64,000 bases of DNA from Adiantum capillus-veneris (GCA_014529385.2 CM043949.1:111393977-111457976); one strand, 5' to 3'; numbered from the stretch's first letter, positions 42,535-56,352 are shown. Numbers and translations are program-made. The notes: generated by a model not told the origin, from the sequence alone.

Positions 42535-45500
42535 TGTAAGGTTTTCAGTTTCTGAAACCTTAAAGGTTGTATAAAGCTTAATCGAACTGATATGATTATT
42601 GAAAAAGCAATGTAGAATTATCCGACCATGGCAAATATTGGTATTTTTGGAATCTTAAGCACAACAAACCCCGGGCTAGAAATTTTCAGAATTGAATTCC
42701 GATAAAAACTGGCATAGTTATGACCCCTGGAAGTTTACACTGTGAATAGAGTAAAATAGGTAAAATTGAAGGGTTGCAGTAATCATTTAAGCATAGACTT
42801 TATTAAAGTCCTCCTAGATATTTACAAGATATTTACCAATTAAGCAAAAATAGGTCAAAATATAGCAGAATTGATATTTTAAAAGCTAGCAGGTAAAGGG
42901 AGGGTCACCACTGACCTGCTAGGGACTCATTTAGTAGCAGGGGGCGTTTTTTGACTTGCTGGGGACTGCTTGAACTTCAAGCAATTTCCTTTTACAGCCT
43001 GTGAGAGCTTGTGAGTGCCAGAAAACTATAAATAGGACCCCTTGCTTCATAATTTGATAGACTCGGAGCCTTGACACACTACCTAAACAGTAATTAGTTT
43101 AATCTTTCTTAATTAGCAAGGTTAGATTAAGCTATTTTGTTAATAAATCAAAGAATAGGCCTATGTATGCTCCTCAAACCTCTCTTAATTAATTAATCTC
43201 TGCTGATTATTAAAATTAAGCTTAGTAATACTAAGCTAATTAATTATCTTATTATAATCGGGCTGAAATTAGCCAAATTAACCATGAATTAAGATAAATA
43301 TATTAATTAAGATTAGATTAATTTAAATTAATTATCAGAGAGGCATTAGACAGTTATTAATCTAGGAAAATTATCCTATAATTTTTTGAGAAGTTTTCCT
43401 AATTAATTAGACATAATTACTCTGTTTTTTTAGAAATTTTAATAGGAGAAATTAGTAAATGAATTTCAAATGATGTGATATATTTATCAATGGGTAATTA
43501 GGAGTTCAAGAACCTGTGATAATTAGGAGAAGCACAGAAAATTAATCTAGCTAATTACTTTAGCTGAAATACTCTATTTTTTAAGTAATTTAAATAAGGG
43601 AAATTAGTAAATGGATTACAAATGTTGTGATATATTTATCAGTAGTTAATTAGGTGTTCAAGAACTCGTGATAATTCGGAAAAGCTCAAAAAATTAATCT
43701 AGCTAATTAATTTAACAGAAATACTCTGTTTTTTGAGTAATTTAAATAGAAGAAATTAGTAAATGGAATTCAAATGTTGTGATATATTAATCACTGGTTA
43801 ACTAGGTGTTCAAGAACCCGTGATAATTAGTAAAAGCTCAAAAAATTAATCTAGCTAATTAATTTAGAAGAAATACTCAGTTTTTTGAGTAATTTAAATT
43901 GGGAAAATTACTAAATGGAATTCAAATGTTGTGATATATTTATCAGTGGTTAATTAAATGTTCTAAAATCCATGATAATTAGGAGAAGCTCAGAAAATTA
44001 ATATAGCTAATTAATTCAGCAGAAATACTCTGTTTTTTGAGTAATTTAACTAGGAGAAATTAGTAAATGAAATTCAAATGTTATGATATATTTATCAGTG
44101 GTTAATTAGGTGTTCGAAAACCCTTGATAATGAAGAGAAGCTTAGAAAATTAATCTAGCTAATTAATTTAGCAGAAATACTCATTTTTTGAGTAATTTAA
44201 ATAGGGGAAATTAGTAAATGGATTTCAAATGTTGTGATATATATATTTAACAGTGGTTAAATAGGTGTTCGAAAACTCGTGATAATTAGGAGAAGCTCAG
44301 AAAACTAATCTAGCTAATTAAGTTAGCAAAAATACTCTGTTCTTTGAGTAATTTAAATAGGGGAAATTAGTAAATGGAATTCAAATATTGTGATATATTA
44401 ATCAGTGGTTAACTAGGTGTTTAAGAACCCGTGATAATTAGGAGAAGCTCAGAAAATTAATCTAGATAATTAATTTAGCAAAAATACTCTATTTTTTGAG
44501 TAATTTAAATTAGGAAAATTAGTAAATGGAATTCAAATGTTGTGATATATTTATCAGTGGTTAATAAAATGTTCTAAAATCCATGATAATTAGGAGAAGC
44601 TCAGAAAATTAATATAGCTAATTAATTCAGAAGAAATACTCTTTTTTTGAGTAATTTAAATAGGAGAAATTAGTAAATGGAATTCAAATGTTGTGATATA
44701 TTTTTCAATGGTTAAGTAAGTGTTCAAAAACCCATTATAATTAAGAGAAGCTCAGAAACTTAATCTAGCTAATTAAGTTAGCAGAAATACTCTGTTCTTT
44801 GAGTAATTTAAATAGAGGAAATTAATAAGTGGAATTAAAATGGTGTGATATATTTTTCAGTGGTTAATTAAGTGTGCAACAACCTGTGATAATTACAAGA
44901 AGCTCAAAAAATTAATCTAGATAATTAAGTTAGAAGAAATACTCTATTTTTTTAGTAATTTAAATAGGAAAAATTAGTAAATAGATTTCAAATGCTGTGA
45001 TATATTTATCAGTGGTTACTTAGATGTTCAAGAACCTATGATAATTAGGAGAAGCTTAGAAAATAAATCTAGCTAATTACTTAAGAAGCATTACTCTATT
45101 TTTTGAGTAATTTAAATAGAGAAAATTAGTAAATTCAATTCAAATGCTGTGATATATTTATCAGTGGTTAATTAGGTATTAAAGAGTTCATGATAATTAG
45201 GAGAAGCTCAGATAACTAATCTAGCTAATTAATTTAGTAGAAATACTCTATTTTTAGAGAAAATTAAATACGAAAAATTAGTAAATTATGTGCTATAATT
45301 ACATGCTATTTATCAGAGCTATATTATAGGGTAAAGAGACCGTGATAATTATGTCAAGGTTAGAAAAGTAGTATAGATATTTATCTAAGTCAAATTACAC
45401 TATTTTTAGCTAAAAACTAAAGAGAGAAATTAGTAAATCATGCTATATGATTACATGCTATTTATCAAAGCTATATTATATGGTACAAAGGACGTGATAA

Positions 45501-47537
45501 TTATTCCAAGGTTAGAAAAGTAGTATAGATATTTATCTAAGTCAAATTATACTATTTCTAGCAAAAAACTAAAGAGGAAAATTAGTAAATCATGTTATAT
45601 GATTACATGTTATTTATCAGAGCTATATTATAGGGTAAAGAGGCCATGATAATTATGCCAAGGTTATAAAAGTAGTAAAGATATTTATATAAGTCAAATT
45701 ACACTATTTTTAGCTAAAAATTAAAGAGAGAAATTATAAAATTAAGTTAGAAAATAATAAGATAATTACCAGAGGTCAAAAATATCCTTATCTACTTGTG
45801 GTAATTATACCATAGTTAATTGGTGAGGTTAGAAAATTATAATTGACCAAAAGTTCTATTTTTAGCGAATGATTAATTAAAATAAATAGACTTTGTGGTC
45901 AAATTTTTTAAGGAAAATTATAGTAAGTGTAAACCTATGATATCAAGTTGAGAAAATTAAATCTTTAAGAGAAATTAAATACAATAAATATCAAGCCCAA
46001 AATAAGTAGATTATTAGCTTAAAAAGTTGATGGGAAAATTAGGAAAAAGATATAGAAAATTATAAGAAAGTTAGGAGATCTTAGAAAACCTTAGGGAAGC
46101 GGTGGAAAAAGTTATCATGCTTATATAGACAAATAAGAAATTACTAGCTCAAGAATTTATGAATTAAGACTATAAATTTAACCTTGGATAGGTTACGGTT
46201 GAATACAAATGTTAAGTCTAGATTTTGAACTATTTACCTAATGATTAGACGTCCTTTTATAAGGATAATAAGTTATGATACCAAAAAGGACTCGAGCAAA
46301 TCCTACATCTGATGATGAGGACGTAGCTCCAAAACGAACTAGAACGTCGCACGACGACGAAACCGGTCCTAGTAGTAGGCCTACGGAGGAGAGTCTTTAG
46401 GCGCCAGCGCAACAACAGATGGCTAATCAATCGCAAGTGGGTTTCCCATTATTCAATTAAGTCTTTAATTAGTTTAAGTTCTTTTATAAGTTAGCATTGC
46501 ATACGTAGGAAGGATAAACTGGCTGAAAACGGAAGGTAATCTCCAACGTGCATTTGTTTATAATGTAGGAAAGAATTGTTTGGGTTAAAACTGGTTGAAA
46601 TATGAAAGCGATGATTGATCATCCTTAAGACATCTTGTCTCAAGACACCTCCGACTCCTTAGTATAAATTGATGATAATGATTGGCTTTCTAGCCACGGT
46701 TAAGTCGGTTACCCCCATGAACGATGAGTTTCTACTCCGTGTTATGTCTTGATATTTCTACATAAGTTAGGATACCGTTTTGATCCTAGGGGAGCCGCCT
46801 GGTTGTATGGGCAACTGGTTTTGGGGTATGGGCACCCAAAACCTTGGGTGGGGGTTTATCCACTCCGGATTTGAATAAGGAATGGGTGCCGTTTTTCACC
46901 CTTAGGTGGTCTTGAGACAAGAAGAGTACTGGTCATGGTTATTATGGACAATGTTTTGATTGACAGTACCCTGTCTTAAGTTTAAAGATGTCTATTTTCT
47001 AAAAGAATGCTTTCAATGCTGTCTTAAAGGAATTACTGTGACGGAAAGTTAAAAGAAACCATTATTTTAAATGTTTAAAACAATGTGATAGTAAGATAAA
47101 TGAATCATGTGTGAGTGCGGGGTGGCAAGTGGGAATTGACTAAGGTTGTCAATCATGGACGGGTGGCCTGATTAGTGAGGTAACTATCCATCCCTGCGCA
47201 CTAAAACGTTTAGAAAACTTCTTCACTTGGAAGAGGAATCTACCAGCGGCTGTGCCCTCACATATGTTAGGGGGAAAAAAGCGTTGGTTGAGGATACCTT
47301 AGTCCAATTTGTGGAAGATATAGGGCCAAAATAGTTTTTGGACTTTTAAAACGTTGTCCCATTTTCGCTGCGAGACAGGACTAGGTCTTCTTCTAAGGCT
47401 ATACACCCAAGCCATTGTCAATGGCAAAGGTTTATTCCTTGGATTTTTCTGGTCTAGAGACCCCGATTTTTATAGGGCCTAGAGACCTGTCAAGGATCCC
47501 ATCCCGACCTCGGTATAGGCGGGATGGGGACATTACA
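42535..47537 (+). repeat. 5' LTR of nested family X element
   Basis: TGTAAGGTTTTCAG...GGGGACATTACA. TATA box near 43028. Array 1 has about twelve ~150-bp units (43440-45270), array 2 three (45270-45740). Small basic ORF at 46276-46458 in altered form. A ~50-base leader segment containing CTCTCTC is missing near 43080. Confidence 0.9.
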
Positions 47538-47539
47538 AG

Positions 47540-47551
47540 TGGTATCAGAGC
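47540..47551 (+). other. Primer-binding site of nested family X element
   Basis: TGGTATCAGAGC two bases after the LTR end CATTACA. Confidence 0.95.
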
Positions 47552-47739
47552 ATGTGTTAACTAAAGTCTTGGACCTAGGGAAAAGTTTAAGGCGTTAAGT
47601 TGAAATAAGTAATCTTTGACAAATCCAATTAAAGACTTATTTAATTAAAAAGAGGGAGTGAAAGAAAAAAGAGAATTATCCCTATACTTGCAGTAAAATT
47701 TCCATCAGGCCTAGTTCAAATTCCTGGATTTCAACATTA

Positions 47740-48440
47740 GGTTTATGAGGGCTTGCCTATCCCGAAACTATTCAATGCAAAAAAGCGTGATGAAATGGTT
47801 GGATAATAGATTTTCTACTTGTGAGATAATCCCACTAGTAGTCCATCTTGGGAGAAAAGAAAGCAGGCAAGCAAAGAACGTTATCTCCCTCCTGCACATC
47901 AGGCTATCAAAATGAACGAGTTCTTTGATCTACGCCAACTAGGACTTTCATTAGAGGAGTATTACATTAAGTTCGTGTCTTTACGACGTTATGCTCGCCA
48001 GATGACCATGGAGCAACAAATTGCTTGTTTCTATCAAGGCCTCAACAAACCCCTGAGTACACGTCTCGAAGCCATGAGGCCTACACCAATACAAGATTCC
48101 CTTCTCAGGGCTAAGCCTCTTGCATCCAAAGGAACCAACTCCATAAGGAACTATAATGGATTTAGTAACTTTAGGGGAAGAGCTGTGGAAAATTCCAAAC
48201 AGGGATATCAACAACGTGGAGTAGCTGCAGCAATAAACCGAGAACAGACCTTCCCAAACGTTAGGTGCTATGGACGTAGTCAAATGGGGCACTATAGAAA
48301 TAATTTTCCAAAAAAATAAAACCCTCGAATTAGTGCTAGAGCCATTCCTCAAAATCAATGAGATAATCTAAGAGGAGGTAGAATTGGAGGACGAGGTAAA
48401 GGAAGAGTAAGAGGAGCCAGATTTTATGCAATCATAGGAG
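47740..48440 (+). pseudogene. gag: gag of nested family X element
   Basis: Opens with the FNIRFMRACLS-type sequence near 47742 and passes quickly into the gag core (47912-48319: LGLSLEEYYIKFVSLRRYA, MTMEQQIACFYQGLNKPLST), a QGYQQRGVAAAINRE linker and a zinc-knuckle region near residue 115, then an RG-rich end near 48400. Compared with the minus-strand element, a large inner part is absent. Fossil with several breaks. Confidence 0.85.
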
Positions 48441-49325
48441 AACCAACCCTATGAATAAAAAAGATAAAAGAGCCACTCGCTTGGCCATAGTTAGAAATCT
48501 TAAAGCTTATAAACCACTATAAATCAATAATGTAAAAACTTGAGTTACTTATATATTATAAGGGTATACATGATTTTCTTCTCCAAAAATTACTTAATGA
48601 ATCTAAAGTTAAGTTAGTATTCAATAAAGAAATTAAGGGTAGATCTAGCAAATGATAAAGAGGTTCTCATTAGGAAGGAAAAATTCGAATCTTAGAAATG
48701 AGGTAGTTATCAAGAAACCGATTCACATCCTTGTGCACACGATAACCTTCCTTAGAAAATGTCCTAGATATGAAAGTATTAAGTACGAGACTAATAGGAA
48801 GCCGAAAAGAACTCTTGGTATGATACTTCTTAAAACCCTTTACATATTGTTGGTCAACCAGGTTAGAGCACAGAGGGGGTACCTCTGGTGCAATGGTGGA
48901 AGCTTGTGCCGAACGCAGATTGCTCAGAATGGCAAGAACACGCCGAGCGCGTTCAGATTGGCAAAGCTGAAGTACATGATACTTGTCGAACGTTGATTGC
49001 TCTGAATGGTCAGTTAAACCGAGCGCGTTCATGTTGACAAGGTGGATATTTTATGGAATTGATTTAACCTGGTTTTTGAGATGATACAAATGGGTTGTAA
49101 AGGTTTTTAAGATGGGCTCAACACTAAGAGTTTCTTGAGGAAAAATTGGCTAGCAAGTAACTCCAACCATAAAGTGGAAAGAACTCTTAGAGTAATAAGT
49201 AACATTGGTAAAGTGAAAAGGTTATCCCTTCGAAGATGCCACTTGGGAGGATGAATTTCTCTTCTCAAAGATTTTCCCAATTTCGGTTGAGATGAGGACA
49301 TCTCAAATTCTTAAGTTGGGGTGAT
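48441..49325 (+). other. Interior 3' of gag in nested family X element
   Basis: About 0.9 kb with no pol motif. A 114-residue frame at 48652-48996 has no recognisable domain. A local ~79-bp doubling (GATTGCTC-GAATGG ... CCGAGCGCGTTCA) lies at 48910-49040. AAGTTGGGGTGAT before 49326 serves as the polypurine tract. Confidence 0.7.
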
Positions 49326-52300
49326 TGTAAGGTTTCCAGTTTCTGAAACCTTAAAGGTTGTATAAAGCTTAATCGAACTGATATGATTATTGAAAAAGCA
49401 ATGTAGAATTATCCGACCATGGCAAATATTGGTATTTTTGGAATCTTAAGCACAACAAACCCCGGGCTAGAAATTTTCAGAATTGAATTCTGATAAAAAC
49501 TGACATAGTTATGACCCCTGGAAGTTTACACTGTGAATTGAGTAAAATAGGTAAAATTGAAGGGTTGCAGTAATCATTTAAGCATAGACTTTATTAAAGT
49601 CCTCCTAGATATTTACAAGATATTTACCAATTAAGCAAAAATAGGTCAAAATATAGCAGAATTGATATTTTAAAAGCTAGCAGGTAATGGGATGGTCATC
49701 ACTGACCTGCCAAGGACTCATTTAGTAGCAGGGGGCATTTTTTGACTTGCTGGGGGCTGCTTGAACTTCAAGCAACTGCCTTTTACAACCTGTGAGAGCT
49801 TGTGAGTGCTAGAAAACTATAAATAGGACCCCTTGCTTCATAATTTGACAAACTTGGAGCCTTGGCACACTCTCTCTCATCTAGAGAGAGACCGCTGCGC
49901 ACAAATCATTAGAGATTAATCTTTAATTGATTAACCTAAACGGTAATTAGTTTAATCTTTCTTAATTAGCAAAGTTAAATTAAGTTATTTTGTTAATAAA
50001 TCAAAGATTAGGCTTATGTATGCTCCTCAAATCTCTCTTAAATAATTAATCTCTACTGATTATTAGAATTAAGCTTAGTAATACTAAGCTAATTAATTAT
50101 CCTATTATAATAGGGCTGAAATTAGCCAAATTAACCATGAATTAAAGTAAATATATTAATTAAGATGATATTAAATTAAAGTAATTATCAAAGATGCATT
50201 AGATAGTTATTAATCTAGGAAAATTATCCTATAATTTTTTGAGAAGTTTTCCTAATTAATTATGCATAATTACTCTATTTTTTGAGAAATTTTAATAGGG
50301 GAAATTAGTAAATGAATTTCAAATGATCTTATATATTTATCGGTGGTTAATTAGGTGTTCAAAAACTCGTGATAATTATAAGAAGCTGAGAAAATTAATC
50401 TAGCTAATTAATTTAGTAGAAATACTCTGTTTTTTGAGTAATTTAAAAATGAGAAATTAGTAAATGGAATTCAAATGTTGTGATATATTTATCAGTGGTT
50501 AATTAGGTGTTCAAAAACCCTTGATAATTAGGAGAAGCTCACAAATTTAATCTAGCTAATTAATTTAGCAAAAATACTCTATTTTTTGAGTAATTTAAAT
50601 AGGGAAAATTAGTACATGGATTTTAAATATTGTGATATATTTATCAGTGGTTAAATAGGTGTTCGAAAACTTGTGATAATTAGGAGAAGCTTAGAAAATT
50701 AATCTAGCTAATTAAGTTAGCAAAAATACTCTATTCTTTGAGTAATTTAAAAAGGAGAAATTAGTAAATGGATTTAAAATGTTGTGATATATTTATCAGT
50801 GGTTAATTAGGTGTTCGTGAACCGGTGATAATTAGGAGAAGCTCAGAAATTTAATCTAGCTAATTAAGTTAACAGAAATACTCTACTTTTTTAGTAATTT
50901 AAATAGGAGAAATTATTAAATCGATTTCAAATGTTGTGATATATTTATCAGTGGTTACTTAGGTGTTCAAAAACCTGTGATAACTAGCATAAGCTCAGAA
51001 AATAAATCTAGCTAATTACCTAAGCAGGATTACTCTGTTTTTTGAGTAATTAAATAGGGGAAATTAGTAAATTGAATTCAAATGTTATGATATATTTATC
51101 AGTGGTTAATTAGGTGTTAAAGAGTCTGTGATAATTAGGAGAAGTTCAGATAACTAATCTAGCTAATTAATTTAGCAAAAATACTCTATTTTTAGAGAAA
51201 ATTAAGTATAAAAAATTAGTAAATTATGTGCTATAATTATATGCTATTTATCAAAGCTATATTATAGGGTAAAGAGACCGTGATAATTATATCAAGGTTA
51301 GAAAAGTAGTATAGATATTTATCTGAGTCAAATTACGCTATTTTTAGCTAAAAACTAACGAGGGAAATTAGTAAATCATGCTATATGATTACATGTTATT
51401 TATTAGAGCTATATTATAGGATAAAGAGTCCGTGATAATTATGCCAAGGTTAGAACAGTAGTATAGATATTTATCTAAGTCAAATTACACTATTTTTAGC
51501 TAAAAACTAAAGAGGGAAATTAGTAAATCATGCTATATGATTACATGCTATTTATCAGAGCTATATTATAGGGTAAAAAGGCCGTGATAATTATGCCAAG
51601 GTTAGAAAAGTAGTATAGATATTTATCTAAGTCAAATTACACTATTTTTAGCTAAAAACTAAAGAGGGAAATTAGTAAATCATGCTATATGATTACATGC
51701 TATTTATCAGAGCTATATTATAGGGTAAAAAGAAGGTGATAATTATGCCAAGGTTAGAGAAGTAGTATAGATATTTATCTAAGTTAAATTATACTATTTC
51801 TAGCTAAAAACTAAAGAGGAAATTTAGTAAATCATGCTATATGGTTACATGCTATTTATCAGAGCTATATTATAGGGTAAAGAGGCCGTGATAATTATGC
51901 CAAGGTTAGAAAAGTAGTATAGATATTTATCAAACTATCCTAATTTTAGCTGAAAATTAAAGATGGAAATTATATAATTAAGTTAAAAAATTATAAGATA
52001 ATTACCAGAGGTCAAAAATATCTTTATCTACTTGTGGTAATTATACCATAGTTAATTGGTGAGGTTAGAAAATTATAATTGACCAAAAGTCTTATTTTCA
52101 GCGAATGATTAATTAAAATAAATAGACTTTGTGGTCAAAAGTTTTTAGGAAAATTACAGTAAGTGTAAACCTATGATATCAAGTTGAGAAAATTAAATCT
52201 TTAAGAGAAATTAAATACAATAAATATTAAGCCCAAAATAAGTAGATTATTAGCTTAAAAAGTTGATGGGAAAATTAGGAAAAAGATATAGAAAATTATA

Positions 52301-53773
52301 AGAAAGTTAGGAGATCTTAGAAAACCTTAGGGAAGTGGTGGAAAAAGTTATCATGCTTATATAGACAAATAAGAAATTACTAGCTCAAGAATTTATGAAT
52401 TAAGACTATAAATTTAACCTTGGATAGGTTACGGTTGAATACAAATGTTAAGTCTAGATTTTGAACTATTTACCTAATGATTAGACGTCTTTTTATAAGG
52501 ATAATAAGTTATGATACCAAAAAGGACCCGAGCAAATCCTACGTCTGATGATGAGGACGTAGCTCCAAAACGAACTAGAACGTCGCACGACGACGAAGCC
52601 GGGCCTAGTAGTAGGCCTACGGAGGAGAGTCTTCGAACGCCAGCGCAACAACAGATGGCTAATCAATCCCAAGTGGGTTTCCCATTATTCAATTAATTCT
52701 TTAATTAGTTTAAGTTCTTTTATAAGTTAGCATTGCATACGTAAGAAGGATAAACTAGCTGAAAATGGAATGTAATCTTCAACGTGCATTTGCTTATAAT
52801 GTAGGAAAGAATTGTTTGGGTTAAAACTGGTTGAAATAGGAAAGATATGATTGATCATCCTTAAGACAGCTTGTCTCAAGACACCTCCGACTCCTTAGTT
52901 TAAATTGATGATAATGATTGGCTTTCTAGCCACGGTTAAGTCGGTTACCCCCATGAACGATGAGTTTCTACTCCGTGTCATTTCTTGATGTTTCTACATA
53001 AGTTAGGATACCGTTTTTATTCTATGGGAGCCGCCTAGTTGTATGTGCAACTGGTTTTGGGGTATGGGCACCCGGAACCTTGGGTGGGGGTTTATACACT
53101 CCAGATTTGAATAAGGAATGGGTGCCGTTTTCACCCTTAGGTGGTCTTGAGACAAGAAGAGTACTGATCATGGTTATTATGGATAATGTTTTGATTGACA
53201 GTACCCTGTCTTAAGTTTAAAGATGTCTGTTTTCTAAAAGAATGCTTTCAATGCTGTCTTAAAGGAATTACTGTGACGGAAAAATAAAAGAAACCATTAT
53301 TTTAAATGTTTAAAACAATGTGATAGTAAGAAAAATGAATCATGTGTGAGTGCGGGGTGGCAAGTGGGGATTGACTAAGGTTGTCAATCATGGATGGGTG
53401 GATCTGATTAGTCAGGTAACTATCCATCCATGCGCACTAAAATGTTTAGAAAACTTCTTTACTTGGAAGAGGAATCTACCAGCGGCTGTGCCCTCACATA
53501 TGTTAGGGGGAAAAAAGCGTTGGTTGAGGATACCTTAGTCCAATTTGTGGAAGATATAGGGCCGAAATAGTTTTTGGACTTTTAAAAGGTTGTCCCGTTT
53601 CGGCTGCGAGACAAGACTAGGTCTTCTTCTAAGGCTATAGACCCAAGCCATTGTCAATGGCAAAGGTTTATTCCTTGGATTTTTCTGGTCTAGAGACCCC
53701 GATTTTTATAAGGCCTAAAGACCTGTCAAGGATCCCATCCCGACCTCGGTATAGGCGGGATGGGGACATTATA
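49326..53773 (+). repeat. 3' LTR of nested family X element
   Basis: TGTAAGGTTTCCAG...GGGGACATTATA. TATA box near 49818. Array 1 about six units (50300-51190), array 2 about five (51190-51960). Small ORF at 52511-52696. Array counts differ from the 5' LTR. Confidence 0.9.
52511..52696 (+). CDS. LTR-encoded small basic ORF, 61 residues (3' LTR copy)
   Basis: MIPKRTRANPTSDDEDVAPK..., only a few residues different from 8648-8833, same length. Donor-like site at the end reads CAA/GTGGGT here. Confidence 0.5.
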   Translation: MIPKRTRANPTSDDEDVAPKRTRTSHDDEAGPSSRPTEESLRTPAQQQMANQSQVGFPLFN

Positions 53774-53778
53774 CCTTC
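53774..53778 (+). other. Target-site duplication CCTTC, right of nested element
   Basis: Matches CCTTC at 5644-5648; the local left copy at 42530-42534 reads CCTTT. Confidence 0.75.
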
Positions 53779-55512
53779 GTATCCAATCTTATCCAAATCT
53801 AAGTTAACTTTAAAAATAGTGTTTTTCTACTAAGATAATTAGCTAAACTAATTATTTGTGGTTAAGATAATTATCATGGGTTTCCTAAGATGTTTTTTAC
53901 CTCTAAAAATTATCTCAAAGATTTTAAGTTTAATTTGCTATTTTATCCCTTTAATTTTTTCTTAAAAACAGGGTTTTTTTAATAAGATAATTAGCTAAAC
54001 TAATTATCTATGGTTAAGATAACTATCACGGGTTTTTTAAGATGTATTTTACCTCTAAAAACTATTTCAAAGATTTTTAATTTAATTTGCTATTTTCTCT
54101 CTTTAATTTTTCCTCGAAAATAGTATTTTTCTACTAAGATAGTTAGCTAAACTAATTATCTGTGGTTAAAATGATTATCACCGGTTGCTTAAGATGTGTT
54201 TTACCTTGAAAAATTATCTCAAAGATTTTTAATCTACTTTGCTATTTTCCCCCTTTAATTTTCTCTTAAAAATAGTGTTTTTTTACTAAGATATTTAGCT
54301 AAACTAATTATGTGTAGTTAAAATAATTATCATGGGTTTCTTTAGATGTGTTCTACCTCTAAAAATTATCTTAAAGCTTTTTAGTCTACTTTGCTATTTT
54401 CCCCCTTTAATTTTCCTTTAAAAACAATGTTTTTCTACTAAAATAATTAGCTAAACTAACTATATATGGTTAAGATAATTATCACGAGTTTCTTAAGATG
54501 TGTTTTATCTCTGAAAAATTATCTCAAAGATTTTTAGTATAATTTACTAATTTCTCCATTTACTTTTTCTTAAAAACAATGTAATTCTACTTAAATAAGT
54601 ACAAAAATTATTCAAAAAACTAAGAGATATTTTTTCTAGCATTTTGATAGTTTAATACAGCTCTGATAATTATCTCATCTCAGTCTAAGTTTAATTAGTA
54701 TAATTACCATTAATTTATGATTAAATGATTAATTTCAATCCTAATATAACATAATAATTAATTAGATTAGTACCTTAAGCTTAATCTCAATAATCAATAG
54801 AGAATTAAGAATTAAGAGAGAATTTTAATCTTATTAATTGATTGGATTAATTAAGAAAATTTTAAGTAGATCAACATAATTCTTAATTAAAAAGGTTTAG
54901 TGCTAATTACCGTGGATTAACCAACTAGAGTTTTGATCTCTAGTGATTTCTGAGTAGAGATCTCTCTAGGTGAGAGAGAAATGGCCAGGACTCCAAGTCT
55001 GTTCCAAAATGTGAAGCAAGGGGTCTTATTTATAGGTTTCTGGGCACTCATAAGCTCTCATAGGCTGAAAATGGCAGTTTCTTGCAGCTCAAGCAGCCCT
55101 ACAGCTCAAGATGGCGCCCCCTACTGCTAATTGTGTCCCTGGAAGGTTAGTGATGGCCCCTCCCATCACCTATCAGCTTTAAAATATCTTTGCTATATTT
55201 TGACATATTTTTGCTTAATTGTTAAATATCTGGGAGGCCTTTAGTAAAGTCTATGCTTAAATGATTACTGGAACCATTCAATTTTTCTTAATAATTTAAT
55301 TTACATTGAATCTCTTGGAAGGACTAACGGGGTCAGTTTTTGTCCAAATTTAAATCTGAAAATTTCTAGCCCGAGGTTTGTTGTGCTTAAGATTCCAAAA
55401 ATGCCATTTTTAAAATGCTTTCAAAATAGTGCTTTACCTATTTGTAAGTCCAATGCTTTCCCCTAAAACTTTGAGTTCATCCCTCTGCAGCTAGAAAGGT
55501 GGAGACCTTACA
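53774..55512 (-). repeat. 5' LTR of minus-strand family X, promoter side (copy B)
   Basis: Resumes the interrupted LTR. About five array-1-like units in reverse (53790-54600), CTCTCTC leader element near 54960, TATA box near 55025-55034, ending CCTTACA at the GT run. Confidence 0.88.
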
Positions 55513-55541
55513 GTGTGTATGTGTGTGTGTGTGTGTGTGTG
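55513..55541. repeat. (GT)n microsatellite, right edge of copy B insertion
   Basis: GT run with one TAT interruption, directly outside the LTR. Confidence 0.9.
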
Positions 55542-56284
55542 TTCCAAAACATTGTGAATATTCTAAACTTATGAGGTGGGTCGTTAAGATGTGGAGGTGG
55601 CGGACACACAATAGAGGGAGGAGGAGGAGGCATGGGCACCAAGGAGGTGGGAGTAAAAGCCTTTGAGCTTAGGGTAAAGTCCCATTTTAGGATAGAAAAG
55701 GATTGGAGTATGGTGTTAAGCAAGGTAAGGGGGCCTGCCTCAAAAATGTACTTCTTTTGTTTTCAAAACTCCAGAGGTTAGCGAGTCAAAGCATGAAGAA
55801 AGGTTTACGTGTGAACATCATATTAGAGAATTTGGGAATTTTCCAATTCCCACTTTCAAAACAAGCTTAAGATTTGACCACATGGCCAAATCTTAGCTAA
55901 ACTTTTGAGAGCATGGCACGGAAAAGCTTTTAAAGTACTATCTTGTGGAAGGCTTTGGTCTTAAAAGGATAGTTTGATATTTGTCCATATGGCCAAATCT
56001 TCAAGACATTGGCGATTCCCAAATTAGCTCTAAAGTCTTAAACTCTCTAATATGGTGTTTGTGGTAGATAAAGCAATAAATAAATATTTTTATGCCTTTT
56101 TGTTCATTTAATTAATGATTTACTATGAAATCATTAGCTCATGTTTTGTTAATTGGGATCATGTATTAGCTTGTTCTGCACTAACGCGGTATGCTGAAGG
56201 GCCGTGTTTGGATAGGTAGGATTGAGAAGATTAACACATGTACAATGACCCTATACTAATAGACTCAACACTCATCCGGAATGC

Positions 56285-56352
<68 letters not shown>

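Larger units (their letters stand above)
42535..53773 (+). mobile_element. Complete-ended family X element: long-LTR, gag-only
   Basis: 5' LTR 42535-47537 (5.0 kb), primer-binding site 47540-47551, interior 47538-49325 (1.8 kb), 3' LTR 49326-53773 (4.45 kb). Flanks are CCTTT on the left and CCTTC on the right; copy A has CCTTC on the left, so the target duplication was CCTTC. Only gag-like coding is present inside. The gag region is itself shortened and broken. The LTRs make up more than 80% of the element. Closest described class is non-autonomous TR-GAG/LARD elements; lineage by gag is Ty3/gypsy. Confidence 0.88.
38779..55512 (-). mobile_element. Family X element, minus strand (copy B), with nested family X element
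   Basis: 3' LTR remnant 38779-39560, gag pieces 39547-40909, primer-binding site 41219-41230, 5' LTR 41233-42529 continuing at 53774-55512. GT runs on both sides as in copy A. The interior is again gag-only and ends inside the LTR at the same point, so the 3' truncation is older than the duplication. Fossil. Confidence 0.87.
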
